From: CAVVKW01 sp963749035
GTDB taxonomy: Bacteria > Verrucomicrobiota > Verrucomicrobiia > Chthoniobacterales > JAATET01
Direction of reading: 5' to 3'
DNA length: 64,000 nt
Assembly (NCBI GenBank): GCA_963749035.1
Contig: CAVVKW010000004.1
Coordinates: 1,240,001 to 1,304,000, forward strand
The number at the start of each line of letters is the position of its first letter. The stretch's first letter is position 1. The notes under the pieces were generated by a model, which had not been told where the DNA came from, made no database searches, and saw nothing but the letters and a program-made list of their open reading frames with translations. This document shows, in pieces, positions 1-7,791 of this stretch. Position numbers and translations under genes: made by a program.

Positions 1-1104
1 CCGCCACTCGGGATAGCGCACCGTTTTTGACGACCGTTTGTATCCCGCCTTCTCCAACAACTCGTTCGTCCGGCTCAGCGCATATTTTAGATCGCTCAAG
101 ATCGGGAGCTTGACGCGACGGTTCTTGTTCAGCTCGGAGTTATCGATGTCGATGTGCACGATCGTCCCGTGCTCACAGAACTTTTCGACCTTGCCGGTCA
201 CCCGATCGTCGAATCTCACCCCGATCGCCAGCAACACGTCGGCCTCGTTCACCGCGTTGTTCGCGTAAACGGTCCCGTGCATCCCGAGCCACTTCAGCGA
301 CAACGGATGGCTCTCCGGGAAGCACCCGATTCCCATCAACGTCGTCGCCACCGGGATCTGGGCCCGCTCGGCGAATTCGAGCAATTGTTCCGACGCCTCA
401 CCGGAGATCACCCCGCCACCGCAATAAATCATCGGCCGCTCGGCGCTCGCGATCATTCCAAGCATTTCGTTCAGCGCCACGTCGTCCGCTTTCTGGCTCA
501 CGGTATAACCGCGAAACTTCACCTCGGTCGGGTAGATCGGCTGCGCGAAGGAATTCTGAATGTTCTTCGGAATGTCCACGATCACCGGCCCCGGACGACC
601 CGTCTGCGCGATGTGAAACGCCTCTTTGACGATGCGCGGGATATCTCCGATATCCATGACCAGGTAACTGTGCTTCACGACCGGCAACGTCATCCCGAAG
701 AAATCCGTCTCCTGAAATGCGCCGCGCCCGATCATGTCCTGATTCACCTGACCAGTCACCACCACCATCGGCACGGAATCCATGAACGCATCCGCGATAC
801 CCGTCACCAGATTCGTCGCACCCGGTCCCGACGTCGCCATGCACACCCCGGCGCGACCCGTCGCTCGTCCGTAGGCTTCCGCCGCAAACACACCGCCCTG
901 CTCGTGGCGAGGCAGCACCGTCCGGATCGTTTTCGATCGGGTCAGTGACTGGTGGATCGGCATCGACGCACCTCCCGGATAAGCGAAAATCACGTCGACT
1001 CCCTCACGCTCCAAGCAACTGACCAGAATGTCAGCACCGTTCATTTTCTGCCCCCGTTCCGGGGCCTTCTTCGCCGCTTGGCGGGAGGTCGTTTTAGAAG
1101 CCAT
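1..1104 (-). CDS. ilvB: Acetolactate synthase large subunit, partial (C-terminus off the left edge)
   Basis: Catalyses the ThDP-dependent condensation of pyruvate to acetolactate, the first common step of branched-chain amino acid synthesis. I translated the minus strand from ATG at 1104; the frame stays open to the window edge (368 residues). Visible family features: the N-terminal ThDP-binding PYR domain with YPGG and RHEQG (catalytic Glu), the ATSGPGATN motif, GRPGPV(I)VDIPK, and then the central FAD/DHS domain including GVRFDDRVTGK. The ThDP PP domain (GDG...N) lies beyond the window. A Lys/Arg-rich N-terminal extension of about 20 residues precedes the conserved start (MNGADIL), so ATG at about 1041 is an alternative start. 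An IS sits only about 40 bp upstream of the gene and could change its promoter. Confidence 0.95.
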   Translation of the reverse strand, partial: MASKTTSRQAAKKAPERGQKMNGADILVSCLEREGVDVIFAYPGGASMPIHQSLTRSKTIRTVLPRHEQGGVFAAEAYGRATGRAGVCMATSGPGATNLVTGIADAFMDSVPMVVVTGQVNQDMIGRGAFQETDFFGMTLPVVKHSYLVMDIGDIPRIVKEAFHIAQTGRPGPVIVDIPKNIQNSFAQPIYPTEVKFRGYTVSQKADDVALNEMLGMIASAERPMIYCGGGVISGEASEQLLEFAERAQIPVATTLMGIGCFPESHPLSLKWLGMHGTVYANNAVNEADVLLAIGVRFDDRVTGKVEKFCEHGTIVHIDIDNSELNKNRRVKLPILSDLKYALSRTNELLEKAGYKRSSKTVRYPEWR

Positions 1105-1143
1105 AAGAACCAAGCAAACTGATCGCAGACCGCCGCGAGATCA

Positions 1144-1160
1144 AGCCGTTTCGCCCGGAG
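1144..1160. repeat. Target-site duplication of the IS, left copy
   Basis: The 17-bp sequence AGCCGTTTCGCCCGGAG occurs directly outside the left inverted repeat and again, identical, at 2624-2640 directly outside the right one. An exact duplication flanking both ends is the signature of a transposition event. A 17-bp length matches the ISTde1-like subgroup of the IS1202 family, as I recall it. Confidence 0.85.
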
Positions 1161-1185
1161 TGTCGGCGACGGAGCAAAACCGGAT
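1161..1185 (+). repeat. IS left terminal inverted repeat
   Basis: Starts TGTCGGCGACGGAGCAAAAC and continues CGG. It matches the reverse complement of 2599-2623 with only a few mismatches. A second copy of the GGAGCAAAACCGG box follows at about 1193-1206. Confidence 0.8.
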
Positions 1186-1214
1186 TTCTTGCCGGAGCAA
1201 AACCGGACAGGTGT

Positions 1215-2270
1215 TCAGAGGCTGTAGTGGGCTAAAATAGAGGGCCACACGTCTTTTGGGGGATTCTCGACGACCCAAAATTGACGGGACGGATGATGGA
1301 CGATGGTGATGCGCTTGCGGAGGGTGGATGAGATCTCGTAGTTACGGCCTTCAAAATCGACGGTGTGGTCGTTGTTCACGCGTCGGGAGAGGCGGAGTGA
1401 GAGGTGCAGATCGAGTAGGGCGGGAGGCGGAGAAGGACGCAGGCGACCGCGGCCACGGAGTGACTGGATTTCCCAGACTTCGAGGGGAATTTTGCCGGAC
1501 GAGCGGTTGAGCTTGAGGTTCTGTCGCTCGATCTCCATCTGGAGGATGGCGTCGGCTTGCGCCCAAGTTGTGGCGCGGGCGTGTGCGAGCAAGGCGACCA
1601 GGCGTCGCTGGAAGGTGCCAAAGCACCGCTCGATCTTGCCCTTGGCCTGAGGGGTGGGAGCCACGAGGTGGGCGGAACCCAGTCCCAGCATGGCTCGTTG
1701 GAACTCGCTTTTGGGATCGCTATGGTCGTCGGTGGAACTCGGTCCGAAGAGGCTCAGGCCGTCGGTGTAGAGGATCTCGGGAAGCCCCCAGCGGGTGAAG
1801 GCTTCGCGGAAGTGCTCGAAGTGATTCCAAGTGGTGTCCGATCCGACGAAACGGCCCGCCAGATTGAGTCCGGAGGCGTCGTCCACGGTGAGTAGGAGGG
1901 TCTGCTTGGAACTGGCCGGCCACCACTGGTGGATGGAGCTGTCGTGTTGCCAAAGCTCTCCGATGTGCTCGCGGCGGAAGCGTCGGTAAACCCGGGGTTT
2001 GCGGGCCGCAGCGGGCACCAGATGCGCGTAGTGCGCTTTGACGTGGGCCTCGACCGTGGAGCGCGCCCGGCGAAACCCGCAGAGGCGCTCGAGTTCGTCG
2101 GCAACGAGCTGGTAGTTGGGCGGATTTTGAAGGGGAAGGAACTCCTCGAGCAGGCATCGCGTCTTGGCTGGCCAGTCCCCCAATCGGTCTCCCCCGCTGG
2201 TCTTCGGCCCGTAGTTGGCGCGCTCCGACAGGAAGACTCCGCGCATTTCGTAGAGCCGGGAGCGGCTCAC
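1215..2270 (-). CDS. DDE transposase, integrase-core (rve) type
   Basis: 351-residue integrase-like transposase that cuts and joins the ends of the surrounding IS. The catalytic-core landmarks are visible: Asp in LWQHDSS, Asp in ILYTDGLSLFG, and Glu in KGKIERCFGTFQRRL, so the DDE triad looks intact. The GTG at 2270 gives MSRSRLYEMRG. The same frame stays open upstream to about 2385 and encodes a helix-turn-helix-like segment (VRRTLEDFNAGTLDAVTAAA), but has no ATG in frame. An ATG in the next frame at about 2380 runs into a stretch of seven As, so the full protein may need frameshifting or transcript slippage. It is probably functional, but the true start is unresolved. Confidence 0.8.
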   Translation of the reverse strand: MSRSRLYEMRGVFLSERANYGPKTSGGDRLGDWPAKTRCLLEEFLPLQNPPNYQLVADELERLCGFRRARSTVEAHVKAHYAHLVPAAARKPRVYRRFRREHIGELWQHDSSIHQWWPASSKQTLLLTVDDASGLNLAGRFVGSDTTWNHFEHFREAFTRWGLPEILYTDGLSLFGPSSTDDHSDPKSEFQRAMLGLGSAHLVAPTPQAKGKIERCFGTFQRRLVALLAHARATTWAQADAILQMEIERQNLKLNRSSGKIPLEVWEIQSLRGRGRLRPSPPPALLDLHLSLRLSRRVNNDHTVDFEGRNYEISSTLRKRITIVHHPSRQFWVVENPPKDVWPSILAHYSL

Positions 2271-2473
2271 TCCCAGATGCGCAGCTGCCGTGACCGCGTC
2301 GAGGGTGCCTGCGTTGAAGTCTTCGAGCGTGCGTCGAACGAATCCGGCGGGATGACGGTGGGCTAACTGCTTTTTTTCATCGCGGGATCATCATCCAAGC
2401 CAGACGCCCAAGAAAGCAAAGCTGCCTTCTGCTACGAAGGGTTCTCGAACGCCATCCACCCACCAAGCGCGCC

Positions 2474-2540
2474 AGCGCGGGAAGCGCCTCTCCGTCGGCC
2501 TCCGCTACGCTCCGGCCTCCTCCGAGGCGCTTCCCGCGCT
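2474..2540. repeat. Long perfect inverted repeat inside the IS non-coding end
   Basis: AGCGCGGGAAGCGCCTC (2474-2490) is repeated as its exact reverse complement at 2524-2540. The 33-nt loop itself has a smaller GC-rich palindrome (GGCC...GGCC). It lies upstream of the transposase and would form a very stable RNA or DNA hairpin, possibly protecting the transposase gene from readthrough. That role is inferred; the symmetry is seen. Confidence 0.8.
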
Positions 2541-2598
2541 GTTTCCAACACCCCAGTCCGGTTTTGAACCGTCTCCTATTCCGGTTTTGCTCCGTCTC

Positions 2599-2623
2599 TT
2601 TCCGGTTTTGCTCCGGCCCCGAC
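2599..2623 (-). repeat. IS right terminal inverted repeat
   Basis: Ends ...CCGGTTTTGCTCCGGCCCCGACA directly before the right copy of the 17-bp duplication (2624-2640). Its reverse complement starts TGTCGGGGCCGGAGCAAAAC, which pairs with the left end at 1161. Two degenerate CCGGTTTTG copies lie inward at about 2556-2590. Confidence 0.8.
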
Positions 2624-2640
2624 AGCCGTTTCGCCCGGAG
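2624..2640. repeat. Target-site duplication of the IS, right copy
   Basis: Identical to 1144-1160 (17 of 17 bases). It marks the outer limit of the IS on the right. Confidence 0.85.
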
Positions 2641-2681
2641 CGACCGACCTCACCCACTGGCTGGTGACGAATCCCGCCGCC

Positions 2682-3059
2682 CTAAACCACGCTCGAGAGC
2701 GTGTATTGGTCGATCGTATCCAAGAGCCGCTGCATGCTCACTGGCTTGGCCAAGAACGGATACCCACCGATCGCGTTCGAATTCCTCGCCTCGTCTTCGC
2801 CGACGATCGCAGTCAGAAAAACGATCGGGACCCGCTTCAGCGACGCATCCGCGCGGATCTGGGCGGCGACGTCCCCGCCGTCGATGTCGGGCATCACGAT
2901 GTCCAGAAAGATGATGTGCGGAAGAAATTCGCGAGCGACCTCCAGTGCCTGCTGACCTTCGTTCACGTCGCGGACTTCGAACGATCCGCTGGTCTCCAGG
3001 TTCAATTTCAGCATCCGGGTGAAACCGGCTTCGTCGTCGACTATGAGGATTCTGCGCAT
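2682..3059 (-). CDS. Single-domain response regulator (CheY-like receiver)
   Basis: 125-residue stand-alone receiver domain: RRILIVDDEAGFT holds the acidic pocket, IIFLDIVMPDIDG the phospho-acceptor Asp, PIVFLTAI the conserved Thr/Ser position and PFLAKPV the conserved Lys. No output domain is present, so it likely signals by protein contact. It is followed at 35 bp upstream (transcriptionally preceded) by the histidine kinase gene 3095-5071 on the same strand, the obvious cognate kinase. The IS lies just downstream of its stop codon. Confidence 0.92.
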   Translation of the reverse strand: MRRILIVDDEAGFTRMLKLNLETSGSFEVRDVNEGQQALEVAREFLPHIIFLDIVMPDIDGGDVAAQIRADASLKRVPIVFLTAIVGEDEARNSNAIGGYPFLAKPVSMQRLLDTIDQYTLSSVV

Positions 3060-3094
3060 TGGGGGATGGGGGTGGAGGGTTGGGTTTCGGCCCG

Positions 3095-5071
3095 CTACGG
3101 GCGGAGTGAGGCTTTGAAAGCCAGCACGACGCGCGCACCGCCTTCGTTCCGATTGGAAATCTCGACCGTCCCGCCGTGGAGATCAACAATCGATTTAACG
3201 ACGGCCATCCCAAGGCCCGTTCCCTTCCCCGTCGGCTTCGTCGTGTAAAACGGCTCGAAGACTTTCGTCAGCTTGTCGTCCGGAAACCCGGAGCCGGAAT
3301 CCAGCACCTCGACGATGGCGACCTGCTGGCCCGCGCGGAACGCCTCCGAGCGCTCCCCGCTGATGTTCGCCCCCACCCGCGTCACCTGCTCGACGCGAGT
3401 CCGGATCGTCAGCGTCCCGGCACCGTCCATGGCGTGAATGGCATTCGTAAACAGATTCACGAAGATCTGCCCGACCTTCAGACGATCGACCTCCAGCGGC
3501 GGCACCTCCTCGAGCTCGAGTTCAACCTTGAGCTGCCCGGCCTTCGCCTCGCCCCGCACCAACCGCAGTGCCTTTCGGATGATCTCGTTCAGGTCGTGCG
3601 GCCGCAGTTCTAAATTCTTGGGCGCGGAGAAATCCAGCAATCCTTTGATCACCGCGTCGGCTCGCGAGACCGCGTCACGCAGATCCGCCAGCACCGCCGG
3701 GATCTCTTCCCGCTCGAATTTCTGGCTGTTCAAAAATTCCAGACCCATGCTGATGATCGCGAGCGGGTTCTTGACCTCGTGCGCCACGCCCGCCGCCAGT
3801 CGTCCGATCGACTTCATCTTTTCCGCCTCGATGAGCTGGAGCTGAGTTGACCGGAGATCGGCGTGAGCCCGCTTGAGCTTGCCGAGCGCTCCGGCCAGAT
3901 CCTCGTTCGCTCGCTCGAGCGCATCCTGCGCCTCCTTCTGAGACGTGACGTCACGACCCACGCAAACCAGACTCCGCACCTCGCCACCGTCGATCTCCAG
4001 CGGCACCCGCGTCGTCACCAGCCACCGCACCGAACCATCCGGCAACTCGACGTGCTCCGAACGTTCGAGCTGCGGCTCGCCCGACTCGAAGACCTCCCGC
4101 TCGGCGTCGAGAAACACTTCCGCGGATTCGTCGGGCAGGAAGTCCTTCGCCACGTGCCCCAGCACCGCGTCCGGGTCCTCCGCACCGACCCGCCGAGCGT
4201 GCGCGGCGTTGCTCATCAGGTATCGCCCCGTCGCGTCCTTCGCGAAGATCGGATCTGGCACGTGATCGATGACGCTGCGCAGCAGATTGCGCTCCGCCGC
4301 CAGGATGTCTTCCAAGGCCTTCAAGTCCGAGATGTCGCGCGAGATCCCGCAGGTCCCGACGATCTTTCCGCTGGCGTTTCGAAGGGGAAGTTTGGTCGTC
4401 GTCACCCAACCAACCCGCCCGTCATCGAACGTCTCTTTCTCGATCTTCCCGACGATCCCCTCCCCGGTGCGCACGACTCCCTGCTCGTCCTCGAAGGCCG
4501 GTCGCGCGTGCTCTTCGCTGAAGAAGTCAAAATCCGTCTTCCCCACCGCATCCGCCGGATCGTCGAGACGGAAGAAGTTTGCCAGCTCCCGACTCACCCG
4601 CAGAAACCGACTCTTTCGATCTTTGAAGTAGATCCGGTCCGGGATGGAATCCAGCAGTGCCCGCAGCAGATCTCGCTCCTCGGAGAGCTCCCGTTCGATC
4701 CGAATCCGCTCGACGGCGTAACGCATCGACTGTTTGAGCAGCGTCGGCGTCAGCCGCGACTTCCGCAGACAATCCTGCGCCCCCGTCTTCACCACCCTCA
4801 CCGCGTATTCCTCGCCTTCGCGATCCGAAATTCCCAAAACCGGGGTCAACGGCGGCTCCTGGCAGAGGGCGCCCAGCCTTTCCAGATCAGTCTGCTCGCC
4901 GAGATCAACGATCACGATCGAGACGGCCCCAGTCGCGACCAACTTCGTCGCCTCCTCCAGCGACCCGACCCGTGAATGACGGCGAAATCGCACGATCCCC
5001 TCACCGGCAAGCAAATGGTCAACCTGCTCCGCGACCGCCTCCGAGGACGAGACGAGCAGCCAGTGAATCAT
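3095..5071 (-). CDS. PAS-domain sensor histidine kinase with N-terminal receiver-like domain
   Basis: 658 residues, cytoplasmic by appearance (no membrane segment). Order: a degenerate receiver-like domain (residues about 1-115; VIVDLGEQ at the phosphorylation position, LRKSRL at the Lys position); two PAS/PAC modules (about 135-260 and 265-385; DRIYFKDRKSRF, DPIFAKDATGRY); a coiled linker; HisKA with GVAHEVKNPLAIIS (phospho-His); and HATPase_c with NLFTNAIHAMDG, DSGSGFPDDKL and GTGLGMAVVKSI. It probably phosphorylates the receiver protein encoded next in the operon. The ligand sensed by the PAS domains cannot be told from sequence. The N-terminal domain lacks part of the usual acidic pair, so it may be a non-phosphorylated pseudo-receiver. 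Confidence 0.9.
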   Translation of the reverse strand: MIHWLLVSSSEAVAEQVDHLLAGEGIVRFRRHSRVGSLEEATKLVATGAVSIVIVDLGEQTDLERLGALCQEPPLTPVLGISDREGEEYAVRVVKTGAQDCLRKSRLTPTLLKQSMRYAVERIRIERELSEERDLLRALLDSIPDRIYFKDRKSRFLRVSRELANFFRLDDPADAVGKTDFDFFSEEHARPAFEDEQGVVRTGEGIVGKIEKETFDDGRVGWVTTTKLPLRNASGKIVGTCGISRDISDLKALEDILAAERNLLRSVIDHVPDPIFAKDATGRYLMSNAAHARRVGAEDPDAVLGHVAKDFLPDESAEVFLDAEREVFESGEPQLERSEHVELPDGSVRWLVTTRVPLEIDGGEVRSLVCVGRDVTSQKEAQDALERANEDLAGALGKLKRAHADLRSTQLQLIEAEKMKSIGRLAAGVAHEVKNPLAIISMGLEFLNSQKFEREEIPAVLADLRDAVSRADAVIKGLLDFSAPKNLELRPHDLNEIIRKALRLVRGEAKAGQLKVELELEEVPPLEVDRLKVGQIFVNLFTNAIHAMDGAGTLTIRTRVEQVTRVGANISGERSEAFRAGQQVAIVEVLDSGSGFPDDKLTKVFEPFYTTKPTGKGTGLGMAVVKSIVDLHGGTVEISNRNEGGARVVLAFKASLRP

Positions 5072-5184
5072 GCCGCAACTCTATCAGCCCCCCGCGCTTG
5101 GCGAAAGCGCCAGTTGACGCTCCAACTCCTGATCTCGACGACAAACGAACGCCACCCGCCCCCGGCAGCGATCCGCCAATGACG

Positions 5185-5823
5185 CTATCTCAAGGTCGAA
5201 ATAAAAGCGTTGGCCTCGGCGATCGAAGCCTCCATCTCCCGGATCAACCCGTCGACCTGCCGACGCACCGATCTGACCTCCCCCTCGAGTCCAGCCACCG
5301 CCCGCGCGTTCAAGTTGTGTTTCAGGAACAGAACCTGATCTTCGAACACGTCCAGCACCGGTCGCATGCTCGCCTCCGCCCGCCGCATCTTCGCCATCAG
5401 CTCGCCGTAACTCCGCCGCGTCATCGCCAGTTGATCCGCGCTCCTCCGCCGCAGATCCGCGTTGCTGTAATCGTTCAATTCCGACTTCCATTCGCGGAAC
5501 AACGCGTCCCCCACGTCTTCCACCGCGTCCACCCGATCCGATACCCGCTGCGCCGAACTCACGCTCCGGTCGTAAGCCGAACTCAAGCGGTCATACGTCC
5601 TCTCCAGATCGCCACCGTCGTATCCGGTCAAGTCGGTAAACGCCTCGAGGGCACTCGAGAACGTTTCCTTCGAATCCTCCTGCGCGTCCCGCGCACTCTC
5701 GACGCGATCCACCAATATGTCGCGCTTCTCGATCCCGAATTGCTCGAGCGACGAATACAGGATCGTGCTACAGCCGGTGACAGCTAGAGCGAGAACGAGG
5801 GAACCAAGGATCGGGAAACGCAT
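5185..5823 (-). CDS. DUF2959-family lipoprotein
   Basis: 212-residue exported lipoprotein. I take ATG at 5823 because it gives MRFPILGSLVLALAVTGCS, a signal peptide with a lipobox (VTGC), whereas the longer frame upstream is uncharged with features of leader sequence. The mature part is rich in charged helical segments (YSSLEQFGIEKRDILVDRVE, then KETFSSALEAF and FLKHNLNARAV), typical of DUF2959 proteins, whose function is not established. It diverges from the MORN-repeat gene at 5930 and shares a 106-bp intergenic region with it. Confidence 0.8.
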   Translation of the reverse strand: MRFPILGSLVLALAVTGCSTILYSSLEQFGIEKRDILVDRVESARDAQEDSKETFSSALEAFTDLTGYDGGDLERTYDRLSSAYDRSVSSAQRVSDRVDAVEDVGDALFREWKSELNDYSNADLRRRSADQLAMTRRSYGELMAKMRRAEASMRPVLDVFEDQVLFLKHNLNARAVAGLEGEVRSVRRQVDGLIREMEASIAEANAFISTLR

Positions 5824-5929
5824 GGCCGGTAGCATCTCAGAATTCCGAACCGAGACAAGCGCGAGACGATGGTTCGGACCGCGACGACCCAACTCGACTT
5901 TCCCCGCACCCGCGACTACCGTATTCGCC

Positions 5930-6703
5930 ATGATTCGCATCCTTGCCGCGCTCTGCGCCACCGCCATCCTTACCGGTTCGGCGTTCGCTCAATTCGGACC
6001 TCCCGAGGAGACGCCCGACCCAGACCAGCCAAAACCGCGCGAACTCTACACGCTCGAATTCGACGACGAGAAATATGCTTTCGTCGATCCCATCACCCGC
6101 GACCCGTATACCGGGCCGATTTTTGTCCGCTGGGGAAATACGCAAATCGAAACGAAGGGGCAACTGCTCGATGGCCTCGAGCACGGTCCGTTCGTCGAAT
6201 ATTACGACACGGGAATCCGCAGCGGCATCGGTTCCTACAAGAACGGGAACGAAGACGGGGCTTGGACTTACTTCTGGGAGAACGGGACGATGGAATCCGA
6301 AGGCTCCTTCAAGGACGGCGACATGGTCGGCGTTTGGCGCGACTACCACCCCACCGGCAAACTCGCGAACGAAGGCACCTACGTCGACGGCATCGCTCAA
6401 GGTGAATGGAAAACTTACGACGAGGAAACGGGCGACGTCACCGTTGTTTACTACCGGAACGGTGAGGAGGTCGCGCCGCCGAATGACGGTTCGGAGGAAA
6501 AGGAAGCATCTTCGTTGCCTTCACCCACTGGCGATGATGACGACACCGCAGCTGACCCGGAATCTGCTTCTGACGAATCGGAAGGATCAACGAGCGACGA
6601 CGGCGAGGCACCCCCTCTCGACTCACCCGATCTCGATTCCACCCCGCAACCTTCACCTGACGCGGGAACGGAAGCCATCCGTCTCGAAGACGAGATGGCC
6701 TGA
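5930..6703 (+). CDS. Secreted MORN-repeat protein
   Basis: 257 residues starting at ATG 5930, giving a clear signal peptide (MIRILAALCATAILTGSAFA). The middle third has at least four toxin-antitoxin-like MORN_2 repeats: GQLLDGLEHGPFVEYYDTG, SYKNGNEDGAWTYFWENG, SFKDGDMVGVWRDYHPTG, TYVDGIAQGEWKTYDEETG. The last third is a low-complexity acidic tail (Asp/Glu/Ser/Pro rich), probably disordered. Such repeats form beta-strand sheets that bind lipids or proteins; the partner here is unknown. Divergent from the DUF2959 lipoprotein gene. Confidence 0.85.
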   Translation: MIRILAALCATAILTGSAFAQFGPPEETPDPDQPKPRELYTLEFDDEKYAFVDPITRDPYTGPIFVRWGNTQIETKGQLLDGLEHGPFVEYYDTGIRSGIGSYKNGNEDGAWTYFWENGTMESEGSFKDGDMVGVWRDYHPTGKLANEGTYVDGIAQGEWKTYDEETGDVTVVYYRNGEEVAPPNDGSEEKEASSLPSPTGDDDDTAADPESASDESEGSTSDDGEAPPLDSPDLDSTPQPSPDAGTEAIRLEDEMA

Positions 6704-6750
6704 GGTTTCGAAAGTTCTTCGACGGATGGAGCTCACCTCCGTCGCTCCGC

Positions 6751-7668
6751 TCAGATCTCAGCGAATTGGCTGAGCATGCGGAACGTCTGGTAGCGCTCGA
6801 AGATTTCGTCCGCGGTCACCGTCTTCAGTCGTTCGAGACTGAACGCCTCGACGTTGAAGCTCGCCAGAACGCTTCCGTAAACGACCGCTTGCTTTAAGCG
6901 CTCGAAGGTCACCGGCTCATCCTCGTGCTTGGCCAAAAATCCCGCCACGCCGCCCGCAAACGTGTCGCCGGCACCCGTCGGATCGTGGATGTCCTCGAGC
7001 GGATACGCCGGACAGCTGAAGAACGCGTTCTCGCCGAAGAGCAGACACCCGTGCTCCCCCTTCTTGATCGCAACGAACTCCGGACCCATCGCCCGAATCG
7101 CACGACCCGCCCGGATGAGACTCGTCTCGCCAGTCAACTGCCGCGCCTCTCCGTCGTTCAGAATGAGAAGGTTCACGCGACCGATCAACCTCACCAGCGA
7201 CTCCTTCGCGATGTCGATCCAGAGATCCATCGTGTCCGCGATCACGAAAGCCGGATTCGTCGCCTGGTCCAAAACGTGGTGCTGCAAATCCGGCCCGATG
7301 TTGGCCAGCATGATGATCCGCGCGTCCTTGTAGGAGTCGGGCAGCGTCGGTGTAAAATCTTCGAAAACGTTCAACTCCACCGAGCGCGTCTCTCGCGTGT
7401 TGAGATCCCACATGTATTCACCCGACCAGCGAAACGTTTTACCCGGGACGATCTGAAGCCCCTCCGTGTCCATCCCCCGATCTTTCAGCAGTTCGATGTG
7501 TTCCTTCGGAAAATCCTCTCCGACCACCCCGACGAAATTCACCGGCGCGGACAAACTGACCGCCACCGCCGCGTAGGAAGCCGAGCCGCCAAGCAGATCA
7601 GCGTGTTCCTCCACCGGAGTTTTAATGGTATCCAGAGCGATCGAGCCAACAACGAGAACAGCAGACAT
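6751..7668 (-). CDS. PfkB-family sugar/nucleoside kinase
   Basis: Ribokinase-fold kinase (305 residues from ATG 7668, giving MSAVLVVGSIALDTIKTP; the upstream extension in frame lacks conservation). N-terminal GGSASYAAVAVSLSAPVNFVG is the substrate-side motif and DPTGAGDTFAGGVAGFL is the PfkB signature 2 with the catalytic Asp. Substrate is not deducible: the family covers ribose, fructose, adenosine and others; the short lid and the SLERLKTVT C-terminus do not decide. It ends convergent with the MORN gene and begins about 120 bp from the divergent pepF. Confidence 0.88.
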   Translation of the reverse strand: MSAVLVVGSIALDTIKTPVEEHADLLGGSASYAAVAVSLSAPVNFVGVVGEDFPKEHIELLKDRGMDTEGLQIVPGKTFRWSGEYMWDLNTRETRSVELNVFEDFTPTLPDSYKDARIIMLANIGPDLQHHVLDQATNPAFVIADTMDLWIDIAKESLVRLIGRVNLLILNDGEARQLTGETSLIRAGRAIRAMGPEFVAIKKGEHGCLLFGENAFFSCPAYPLEDIHDPTGAGDTFAGGVAGFLAKHEDEPVTFERLKQAVVYGSVLASFNVEAFSLERLKTVTADEIFERYQTFRMLSQFAEI

Positions 7669-7791
7669 AAGGCGCGGAGTCTGCGAAACCCCCACCGGAC
7701 CTGACGAGTGTAAAAACTCTGCACCCCACTCCGCGTTCCCACCATTCGCCATTCACCAATCACCATTCATCCGCTATCTTCCCCGCCACCT

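Larger units (their letters stand above)
1161..2623 (-). mobile_element. IS1202/ISTde1-like insertion sequence (1463 bp)
   Basis: Element bounded by imperfect inverted repeats (left 1161-1185, right 2599-2623; both read TGTCGG..., then CGGAGCAAAACCGG inward) and by an identical 17-bp direct duplication. It holds one DDE transposase gene on the minus strand. The subterminal zones carry further copies of the CCGGTTTTGCTCC box (about 1191-1206, and about 2556-2595 in three variants), probably transposase-binding sites. About 230 bp between the transposase start and the right end are non-coding and contain a perfect 17-bp inverted repeat. It lies between ilvB and a response regulator gene. Family assignment is from the rve-type DDE domain, the multiple end repeats and the long duplication. 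Confidence 0.8.

Noticed and set aside
154..948. Plus-strand ORFs over acetolactate synthase
   Set aside because: The minus-strand ilvB frame is complete and conserved; these are His/Arg-rich antisense frames.
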